The notes below the pieces were generated by a model that ran no database searches, was not told the DNA's origin, and worked only from the letters and a program-made list of their open reading frames with translations. From assembly GCF_050947335.1 (NCBI RefSeq), contig NW_027473349.1, forward strand, positions 868,001-932,000: 64,000 nt of DNA, read 5' to 3'. The DNA is from Megachile rotundata. Taxonomy: Eukaryota > Arthropoda > Insecta > Hymenoptera > Megachilidae. This document shows positions 52,701-62,920 of this stretch, piece by piece. Position numbers and translations under genes: made by a program. Position 1 is the first letter of the stretch; each line of letters starts with the position of its first letter.

Positions 52701-53863
52701 ATTGTGTGATTGTGTGATTGTGTGATTGTGTGATTGTGTGATTGTGTGATTGTGTGATTGTGTGATTATGTGATTGTGTGATTGTGTGATTGTGTGATTG
52801 TGTGAGTGTGTGATTGTCTGATTGAGTGATTGTGTGCTTGTGTGATTGTGTGGTTGTGTGATTGTGTGATTGTGTGATTAGGTGATTGTGTGATTGTGTG
52901 ATTGTGTGATTGTGACTGTGTGATTGTGTGAGTGTGTGATTGTGTGATTGAGTGATTGTGAGCTTGTGTGATTGTGTGGTTGTGTGATTGTGTGATTGTG
53001 TGATTGTGTGATTGTGTGATTGTGTGATTGTGTGATTGTGTGATTGTGTGATTGTGTGATTGTGTGATTGTGTGATTGTGTGATTGTGTGATTGTGTGAT
53101 TGTGTGATTGTGTGATTGTGTGATTGTGTGATTGTGTGATTGTGTGATTGTGTGATTGTGTGATTGTGTGATTGTGTGATTGTGTGATTGTGGTTGTGTG
53201 ATTGTGATTGTGTGATTGTGATTGTGTGATTGTGATTGTGTGATTGTGATTGTGTGATTGTGATTGTGTGATTGTGATTGTGTGATTGTGTCTGTGTGAT
53301 TGTGTGAGTGTGTGATTGTGTGATTGTGTGATTGTGTGATTGTGTGAGTGTGTGATTGTGTGATTGTGTGATTGTGTGATTGTGTGATTGTGATTGTGCG
53401 ATTGTGTGATTGTGTGATTGTGTGTTTGTGTGATTGTGTGATTGTGTGATTGTGTGATTGTGAGATTGTGTGATTGTGTGATGGTGTAATTGTGATTGTG
53501 TGATTGTGATTGTGTGATTGTGTGATTGTGTGGTTGAGTGATTGTGTGAGTGTGTGGTTGAGTGATTGTGTGATTGTGTGATTGGGTGGTTGTGTGATTG
53601 TGTGATTGTGTGATTGTGTGATTGTGTGATTGTGTGATTGTGTGATTGTGTGATTGTGTGATTGTGTGATTGTGTGATTGTGTGATTGTGTGATTGTGTG
53701 ATTGTGACTGTGTGATTGTGTGAGTGTGTGATTGTGTGATTGAGTGATTGTGTGGTTGTGTGATTGTGTGGTTGTGTGATTGTGTGATTGTGTGATTGTG
53801 TGATTGTGTGATTGTGTGATTGTGTGATAGTGACTGTGTGATTGTGTGATTGTGTGATTGTGT

Positions 53864-53986
53864 GACCGTGATTGTGTGACCGTGATTGTGTGACCGTGAT
53901 TGTGTGGCCGTGATTGAGTGACCGTGATTGTGATTGCGTGATTGTGTGATTGTGTGATCGTGTGATCGTGTGATTGTGTGATCGTG
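53864..53986. repeat. Type-2 CpG cluster, copy 6
   Basis: GGCC is at 53,906. Its partner is GGCC at 62,520 (offset 8,614). It lies 2,296 bases after copy 5 in a different local context. Confidence 0.9.
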
Positions 53987-56900
53987 TGATTGTGTGATTG
54001 TGTGATTGTGTGATTGTGTGATTGTGTGATTGTGAGATTGTGTGATTGTGTGATGGTGTAATTGTGATTGTGTGATTGTGATTGTGTGATTGTGTGATTG
54101 TGTGATTGAGTGATTGTGTGAGTGTGTGGTTGTGTGATTGTGTGATTGTGTGATTGTGTGGTTGTGTGATTGTGTGATTGTGCGATTGTGTGATTGTGTG
54201 ATTATGTGATTGTGTGATTGTGTGATTGTGTGATTTTGTGATTGTGACTGTGCGATTGTGTGAGTGTGTGATTGTGTGATTGAGTGATTGTGTGCTTGTG
54301 TGATTGTGTGAGTGTGTGATTGTGTGATTGTGTGGTTGTGTGATTGTGTGGTTGTGTGATTTTGTGATTGTGTGATTGTGTGATTGTGTGAGTGTGTGAT
54401 TGTGTGAGTGTGTGATTGTGTGATTGTGTGATTGTGTGATTGTGTGAGTGTGTGATTGTGTGATTGTGTGATTGTGTGATTGTGTAATTGTGATTGTGCG
54501 ATTGTGTGATTATGTGATTGTGTGATTGTGTGATTGTGAGATTGTGTGATTGTGTGATGGTGTAATTATGATTGTGTGATTGTGATTGTGTGATTGTGTG
54601 ATTGTGTGATTGAGTGACTGTGTGATTGTGTGATTGTGTGATTGTGTGATTGTGTGATTGTGTGATTGTGTGATTGTGTGATTGTGTGATTGTGTGACTG
54701 TGTGATTGTGTGATTGTGTGATTGTGCGATTGTGTGATTGTGCGATTGTGTAGTTGTGATTGTGTGATTGTGATTGTGTGTACTGTGTGATTGTGTGATT
54801 GTGTGATTGTGTGATTGTGTGATTGTGTGATTATGTGATTGTGTGATTGTGTGATTGTGTGATTGTGTGAGTGTGTGATTGTCTGATTGAGTGATTGTGT
54901 GCTTGTGTGATTGTGTGTTTGTGTGATTGTGTGATTGTGTGATTAGGTGATTGTGTGATTGTGTGATTGTGACTGTGGGATTGTATGAGTGTGTGATTGT
55001 GTGATTGAGTGACTGTGTGATTGTGTGAGTGTGTGATTGTGTGATTGAGTGATTGTGTGCTTGTGTGATTGTGTGAATGTGTGAGTGTGTGATTGTGTGA
55101 TTAGGTGATTGTGTGCTTATGTGATTGTGTGGTTGTGTGATTGTGTGATTGTGTGATTAGGTGATTGTGTGATTGTGTGATTGTGTGATTGTGACTGTGT
55201 GATTGTGTGAGTGTGTGATTGTGTGATTGAGTGACTGTGTGCTTGTGTGATTGTGTGGTTGTGTGATTGTGTGATTGTGTGATTGTGTGATTGTGTGATT
55301 GTGTGATTGTGTGATTGTGTGATTGTGTGATTGTGTGATTGTGTGATTGTGTGTTTGTGTGATTGTGGTTGTGTGATTGTGATTGTGTGATTGTGATTGT
55401 GTGATTGTGATTGTGTGATTGTGATTGTGTGATTGTGATTGTGTGATTGTGTCTGTGTGATTGTGTGAGTGTGTGATTGTGTGATTGTGTGATTGTGTGA
55501 TTGTGTGACTGTGTGATTGTGTGATTGTGTGATTGTGCGATTGTGTGATTGTGCGATTGTGTAATTGTGATTGTGTGATTGTGATTGTGTGTACTGTGTG
55601 ATTGTGTGATTGTGTGATTGTGTGATTGTGTGATTATGTGATTGTGTGATTGTGTGATTGTGTGATTGTGCGATTGTGTGATTGTGCGATTGTGTAATTG
55701 TGATTGTGTGATTGTGATTGTGTGTACTGTGTGATTGTGTGATTGTGTGATTGTGTGATTGTGTGATTGTGTGGTTGTGTGATTATGTGATTGTGTGATT
55801 GTGTGATTGTGTGATTGTGTGATTGTGAGATTGTGTGATTGTGTGATGGTGTAATTGTGATTGTGTGATTGTGATTGTGTGATTGTGTGATTGTGTGATT
55901 GTGTGATTGTGTGATTGTGTGATTGTGTGATTGTCTGATTGTGTGACTGTGTGACTGTGTGATTGTGTGATTGTGTGATTGTGTGATTGTGTGATTGTGT
56001 GATTGTGTGACTGTGTGATTGTGTGATTGTGTGATTGTGCGATTGTGTGATTGTGCGATTGTGTAATTGTGATTGTGTGATTGTGATTGTGTGTACTGTG
56101 TGATTGTGTGATTGTGTGATTGTGTGATTGTGTGATTGTGTGATTGTGTGATTGTGTGATTGTGTGATTGTGTGATTGTGTGATTGTGACTGTGTGATTG
56201 TGTGAGTGTGTGATTGTGTGATTGAGTGATTGTGTGGTTGTGTGATTGTGTGGTTGTGTGATTGTGTGATTGTGTGATTGTGTGATTGTGTGATTGTGTG
56301 ATTGCGTGATTGTGTGATTGTGTGAGTGTGTGATTGTGTGGTTGTGTGATTGTGTGATTGTGTGATTGTGTGATTGTGTGATTGTGTGATTGTGTGATAG
56401 TGACTGTGTGATTGTGTGATTGTGTGATTGTGTGATTGTGTGATTGTGTGATTGTGATTGTGTGATTGTGATTGTGTGATTGTGACTGTGTGATTGTGAC
56501 TGTGTGATTGTGTGAGTGTGTGATTGTGTGATTGTGTGATTGTGTGATTGTGTGATTGTGTGATTGTGTGATTGTGTGATTGTGTGATTGTGTGGTTTTG
56601 TGATTGTTTGATTGTGTGATTAGGTGATTGTGTGATTGTGTGATTGTGTGATTGTGTGATTGTGTGATTGTGTGATTGTGTGATTATGTGATTGTGTGAT
56701 TGTGTGATTGTGATATTGTGTGAGTGTGTGATTGTCTGATTGAGTGATTGTGTGCTTGTGTGATTGTGTGGTTGTGTGATTGTGTGATTGTGTGATTAGG
56801 TGATTGTGTGATTGTGTGATTGTGTGATTGTGACTGTGTGATTGTGTGAGTGTGTGATTGTGTGATTGAGTGACTGTGTGCTTGTGTGATTGTGTGGTTG

Positions 56901-57760
56901 TGTGATTGTGTGATTGTGTGATTGTGTGATTGTGTGATTGTGTGATTGTGTGATTGTGTGATTGTGTGATTGTGTGATTGTGTGATTGTGTGTTTGTGTG
57001 ATTGTGGTTGTGTGATTGTGATTGTGTGATTGTGATTGTGTGATTGTGATTGTGTGATTGTGATTGTGTGATTGTGTCTGTGTGATTGTGTGAGTGTGTG
57101 ATTGTGCGATTGTGTGATTGTGTGATTGTGTGAGTGTGTGATTGTGTGATTGTGTGATTGTGTGATTGTGTAATTGTGATTGTGCGATTGTGTGATTGTG
57201 TGATTGTGTGATTGTGTGATTGTGTGATTGTGTGATTGTGTGATTGTGAGATTGTGTGATTGTGTGATGGTGTAATTGTGATTGTGTGATTGTGATTGTG
57301 TGATTGTGTGATTGTGTGATTGAGTGATTGTGTGAGTGTGTGGTTGTGTGATTGTGTGATTGTGTGATTGTGTGGTTGTGTGATTGTGTGATTGTGTGAT
57401 TGTGTGATTGTGTGATTGTGTGATTGTGTGATTGTGTGATTGTGTGATTGTGTGATTGTGTGATTGTGTGATTGTGTGATTGTGTGATTGTGACTGTGCG
57501 ATTGTGTGAGTGTGTGATTGTGTGATTGAGTGATTGTGTGCTTGTGTGATTGTGTGGTTGTGTGATTGTGTGATTGTGTGACTGTGTGATTGTGTGATTG
57601 TGTGATCGTGTGATTGTGTGATTGTGCGATTGTGTAATTGTGATTGTGTGATTGTGATTGTGTGTACTGTGTGATTGTGTGATTGTGTGATTGTGTGATT
57701 GTGTGATTGTGTGATTGTGAGATTGTGTGATTGTGTGATTGTGTGATTGAGTGATTGTGT

Positions 57761-57958
57761 GACTGCGTGATTGTGTGACTGTGTGATTGTGTGACTGTGT
57801 GATTGTGTGACTGCGTGATTGTGTGACCGCGATTGTGTGACCGTGATTGTGTGACCGTGATTTTGTGACCGTGATTGTGTGACCGTGATTGTGTCATCGT
57901 TTTTGTGTGATCGTGATTGTGTGATCGTGATTGTGCAATCGTGATTGTGTGATTGCGT
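57761..57958. repeat. Type-1 CpG cluster, alpha form, long start
   Basis: TCAT ends at 57,897 (partner 47,002). Confidence 0.9.
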
Positions 57959-59435
57959 GATTGTGATTGTGTGATTGTGTGACTGTGTGATTGTGTGATT
58001 GTGCGATTGTGTGGTTGTGTGATTGTGATTGTGTGATTGTGATTGTGTGATTGTGACTGTGTGATTGTGACTGTGTGAATGTGTGATTGAGTGATTGTGT
58101 GCTTGTGTGATTGTGTGGTTGTGTGATTGTGTGATTGTGTGATTAGGTGATTGTGTGATTGTGATTGTGTGATTGTGATTGTGTGATTGTGACTGTGTGA
58201 TTGTGACTGTGTGATTGTGTGAGTGTGTGATTGTGTGATTGTGTGATTGTGTGATTGTGTGATTGTGTGATTGTGTGATTGTGTGATTGTGTGATTGTGT
58301 GGTTTTGTGATTGTTTGATTGTGTGATTAGGTGATTGTGTGATTGTGTGATTGTGTGATTGTGTGATTGTGTGATTGTGTGATTATGTGATTGTGTGATT
58401 GTGTGATTGTGATATTGTGTGAGTGTGTGATTGTCTGATTGAGTGATTGTGTGCTTGTGTGATTGTGTGGTTGTGTGATTGTGTGATTGTGTGATTAGGT
58501 GATTGTGTGATTGTGTGATTGTGTGATTGTGACTGTGTGACTGTGTGAGTGTGTGATTGTGTGATTGAGTGACTGTGTGCTTGTGTGATTGTGTGGTTGT
58601 GTGATTGTGTGATTGTGTGATTGTGTGATTGTGTGATTGTGTGATTGTGTGATTGTGTGATTGTGTGATTGTGTGATTGTGTGATTGTGTGTTTGTGTGA
58701 TTGTGGTTGTGTGATTGTGATTGTGTGATTGTGATTGTGTGATTGTGATTGTGTGATTGTGATTGTGTGATTGTGTCTGTGTGATTGTGTGAGTGTGTGA
58801 TTGTGCGATTGTGTGATTGTGTGATTGTGTGAGTGTGTGATTGTGTGATTGTGTGATTGTGTGATTGTGTAATTGTGATTGTGCGATTGTGTGATTGTGT
58901 GATTGTGTGATTGTGTGATTGTGTGATTGTGTGATTGTGTGATTGTGAGATTGTGTGATTGTGTGATGGTGTAATTGTGATTGTGTGATTGTGATTGTGT
59001 GATTGTGTGATTGTGTGATTGAGTGATTGTGTGAGTGTGTGGTTGTGTGATTGTGTGATTGTGTGATTGTGTGGTTGTGTGATTGTGTGATTGTGTGATT
59101 GTGTGATTGTGTGAATGTGTGATTGTGTGATTGTGTGATTGTGTGATTGTGTGATTGTGTGATTGTGACTGTGCGATTGTGTGAGTGTGTGATTGTGTGA
59201 TTGAGTGATTGTGTGCTTGTGTGATTGTGTGGTTGTGTGATTGTGTGATTGTGTGACTGTGTGATTGTGTGATTGTGTGATCGTGTGATTGTGTGATTGT
59301 GCGATTGTGTAATTGTGATTGTGTGATTGTGATTGTGTGTACTGTGTGATTGTGTGATTGTGTGATTGTGTGATTGTGTGATTGTGTGATTGTGAGATTG
59401 TGTGATTGTGTGATTGTGTGATTGAGTGATTGTGT

Positions 59436-59633
59436 GACTGCGTGATTGTGTGACTGTGTGATTGTGTGACTGTGTGATTGTGTGACTGCGTGATTGTGTG
59501 ACCGCGATTGTGTGACCGTGATTGTGTGACCGTGATTTTGTGACCGTGATTGTGTGACCGTGATTGTGTCATCGTTTTTGTGTGATCGTGATTGTGTGAT
59601 CGTGATTGTGCAATCGTGATTGTGTGATTGCGT
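59436..59633. repeat. Type-1 CpG cluster, alpha form, long start
   Basis: TCAT ends at 59,572 (partner 48,677). Confidence 0.9.
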
Positions 59634-60181
59634 GATTGTGATTGTGTGATTGTGTGACTGTGTGATTGTGTGATTGTGCGATTGTGTGGTTGTGTGATTG
59701 TGATTGTGTGATTGTGATTGTGTGATTGTGACTGTGTGATTGTGACTGTGTGATTGTGTGATTGAGTGATTGTGTGCTTGTGTGATTGTGTGGTTGTGTG
59801 ATTGTGTGATTGTGTGATTAGGTGATTGTGTGATTGTGCGATTGTGTGATTGTGTGATTGTGTGGTTGTGTGATTGTGTGATTGTGTGATTGTGTGATTG
59901 TGTGATTATGTGATTGTGTGATTGTGTGATTGTGTGATTGTGTGATTGTGTGAGTGTGTGATTGTCTGATTGAGTGATTGTGTGCTTGTGTGATTGTGTG
60001 GTTGTGTGATTGTGTGATTGTGTGATTAGGTGATTGTGTGATTGTGTGATTGTGTGATTGTGTGAGTGTGTGATTGTGTGGTTGTGTGATTGTGTGATTG
60101 TGTGATTGTGTGATTGTGTGATTGTGTGATAGTGACTGTGTGATTGTGTGATTGTGTGATTGTGTGATTGTGTGATTGTGT

Positions 60182-60304
60182 GACCGTGATTGTGTGACCG
60201 TGATTGTGTGACCGTGATTGTGTGGCCGTGATTGAGTGACCGTGATTGTGATTGCGTGATTGTGTGATTGTGTGATCGTGTGATCGTGTGATTGTGTGAT
60301 CGTG
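60182..60304. repeat. Type-2 CpG cluster, copy 7
   Basis: GGCC is at 60,224 (partner 49,329, offset 10,895). Confidence 0.9.
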
Positions 60305-61246
60305 TGATTGTGTGATTGTGTGATTGCGTGATTGGGTGATTGTGTGATTGTGTGATTGTGTGATTGTGTGATTGTGTGATTGTGTGATTGTGTGATTGTG
60401 TGATTGTGTGATTGTGTGATTGTGTGATTGTGTGATTGTGTGATTGTGTGATTGTGTGATTGTGTGATTGTGGTTGTGTGATTGTGACTGTGTGATTGTG
60501 ACTGTGTGATTGTGATTGTGTGATTGTGACTGTGTGATTGTGTGAGTGTGTGATTGTGTGATTGTGTGATTGTGTTAATGTGTGAGTGTGTGATTGTGTG
60601 ATTGTGTGATTGTGTGATTGTGTGATTGTGTGATTGTGTGATTGTGATTGTGTGATTGTGTGATTGTGTGATTGTGTGAGTGTGTGATTGTCTGATTGAG
60701 TGATTGTGTGCTTGTGTGATTGTGTGGTTGTGTGATTGTGTGATTGTGTGATTAGGTGATTGTGTGATTGTGTGATTGTGTGATTGTGACTGTGTGATTG
60801 TGTGAGTGCGTCATTGTGTGATTGAGTGATTGTGTGCTTGTGTGATTGTGTAGTTGTGTGATTGTGTGATTGTGTGATTGTGTGATTGTGTGATTGTGTG
60901 ATTGTGTGATTGTGTGATTGTGTGATTGTGTGATTGTGTGATTGTGTGATTGTGTGATTGTGTGATTGTGTGATTGTGTGATTGTGTGATTGTGTGATTG
61001 TGGTTGTGTGATTGTGATTGTGTGATTGTGATTGTGTGATTGTGTCTGTGTGATTGTGTGAGTGTGTGATTGTGTGATTGTGTGATTGTGTGATTGTGTG
61101 AGTGTGTGATTGTGTGATTATGTGATTGTGTGATTGTGTAATTCTGATTGTGCGATTGTGTGATTGTGCGATTGTGTGATTGTGTGATTGTGCGATTGTG
61201 AGATTGTGTGATTGTGTGATGGTGTAATTGTGATTGTGTGATTGTG

Positions 61247-61307
61247 ATTGTGCTATCGTGATTGTGGGATTGCGTGATTGTGATTGTGTGATTGTGTGTC
61301 TGTGTGA
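61247..61307. repeat. Short CpG element, GCTATCG form
   Basis: It matches the elements at about 50,360 and 52,640. Confidence 0.8.
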
Positions 61308-62477
61308 TTGTGTGATTGTGTGATTGTGTGATTGTGTGATTGTGTGATTGTGTGATTGTGTGATTATGTGATTGTGTGATTGTGTGATTGTGTGATTGTG
61401 TGAGTGTGTGATTGTCTGATTGAGTGATTGTGTGCTTGTGTGATTGTGTGGTTGTGTGATTGTGTGATTGTGTGATTAGGTGATTGTGTGATTGTGTGAT
61501 TGTGTGATTGTGACTGTGTGATTGTGTGAGTGTGTGATTGTGTGATTGAGTGATTGTGAGCTTGTGTGATTGTGTGGTTGTGTGATTGTGTGATTGTGTG
61601 ATTGTGTGATTGTGTGATTGTGTGATTGTGTGATTGTGTGATTGTGTGATTGTGTGATTGTGTGATTGTGTGATTGTGTGATTGTGTGATTGTGTGATTG
61701 TGTGATTGTGTGATTGTGTGATTGTGTGATTGTGTGATTGTGTGATTGTGTGATTGTGTGATTGTGTGATTGTGTGATTGTGTGATTGTGTGATTGTGTG
61801 ATTGTGGTTGTGTGATTGTGATTGTGTGATTGTGATTGTGTGATTGTGATTGTGTGATTGTGATTGTGTGATTGTGATTGTGTGATTGTGATTGTGTGAT
61901 TGTGTCTGTGTGATTGTGTGAGTGTGTGATTGTGTGATTGTGTGATTGTGTGATTGTGTGAGTGTGTGATTGTGTGATTGTGTGATTGTGTGATTGTGTG
62001 ATTGTGATTGTGCGATTGTGTGATTGTGTGATTGTGTGTTTGTGTGATTGTGTGATTGTGTGATTGTGTGATTGTGAGATTGTGTGATTGTGTGATGGTG
62101 TAATTGTGATTGTGTGATTGTGATTGTGTGATTGTGTGATTGTGTGGTTGAGTGATTGTGTGAGTGTGTGGTTGAGTGATTGTGTGATTGTGTGATTGTG
62201 TGGTTGTGTGATTGTGTGATTGTGTGATTGTGTGATTGTGTGATTGTGTGATTGTGTGATTGTGTGATTGTGTGATTGTGTGATTGTGTGATTGTGTGAT
62301 TGTGTGATTGTGTGATTGTGACTGTGTGATTGTGTGAGTGTGTGATTGTGTGATTGAGTGATTGTGTGGTTGTGTGATTGTGTGGTTGTGTGATTGTGTG
62401 ATTGTGTGATTGTGTGATTGTGTGATTGTGTGATTGTGTGATAGTGACTGTGTGATTGTGTGATTGTGTGATTGTGT

Positions 62478-62600
62478 GACCGTGATTGTGTGACCGTGAT
62501 TGTGTGACCGTGATTGTGTGGCCGTGATTGAGTGACCGTGATTGTGATTGCGTGATTGTGTGATTGTGTGATCGTGTGATCGTGTGATTGTGTGATCGTG
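62478..62600. repeat. Type-2 CpG cluster, copy 8
   Basis: GGCC is at 62,520. It is the last type-2 copy in the window. Confidence 0.9.
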
Positions 62601-62920
62601 TGATTGTGTGATTGTGTGATTGTGTGATTGTGTGATTGTGTGATTGTGAGATTGTGTGATTGTGTGATGGTGTAATTGTGATTGTGTGATTGTGATTGTG
62701 TGATTGTGTGATTGTGTGATTGAGTGATTGTGTGAGTGTGTGGTTGTGTGATTGTGTGATTGTGTGATTGTGTGGTTGTGTGATTGTGTGATTGTGCGAT
62801 TGTGTGATTGTGTGATTATGTGATTGTGTGATTGTGTGATTGTGTGATTTTGTGATTGTGACTGTGCGATTGTGTGAGTGTGTGATTGTGTGATTGAGTG
62901 ATTGTGTGCTTGTGTGATTG

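Larger units (their letters stand above)
48210..52790. repeat. 2,281-base tandem duplication, present in one 10.8-kb unit only
   Basis: The units are about 48,210-50,490 and 50,491-52,771. Every landmark keeps an offset of 2,280-2,281: TCATCG 48,677 / 50,958, GGCC 49,329 / 51,610, GCTATCG 50,365 / 52,645, and TAT of GATTATG 50,486 / 52,767. One substitution is visible (GTGCGATT near 51,550 in the second unit). The matching place in the second 10.8-kb unit (about 59.1-61.4 kb) has a single copy. Confidence 0.92.
43523..54297. repeat. 10.8-kb tandem unit, first copy
   Basis: Its start overlaps the end of the second macro-unit. Landmarks recur in the next unit: GTGTGAGTG at 43,535 / 54,310, GCTTATG at 44,340 / 55,115 (offset 10,775), GATATTG at 45,929 / 56,712 (10,783), TCATCG at 47,002 / 57,897 and 48,677 / 59,572 (10,895), and GGCC at 49,329 / 60,224. 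It holds an extra 2,281-base tandem copy. After that, matching resumes at offset 8,598-8,614, for example GGCC at 53,906 / 62,520. Confidence 0.9.
56460..59830. repeat. Second copy of the paired 1.6-kb higher-order unit
   Basis: GATATTG is at 56,712 and 58,411, and TCATCG ends at 57,897 and 59,572. Distances from GATATTG to TCATCG are 1,185 and 1,161 bases, so the first member here is intact. Confidence 0.85.
54298..62920. repeat. 10.8-kb tandem unit, second copy (8.6 kb)
   Basis: The junction at about 54,298 is clear. Sequence left of it continues in the same order at 62,912 and beyond, while sequence right of it follows 43,523. This copy lacks the 2,281-base extra unit but keeps the 112 bases missing near 46,080. 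Private changes include GTGAATG near 59,114 and GATTGGGTG near 60,334. No gene is seen. Confidence 0.9.
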
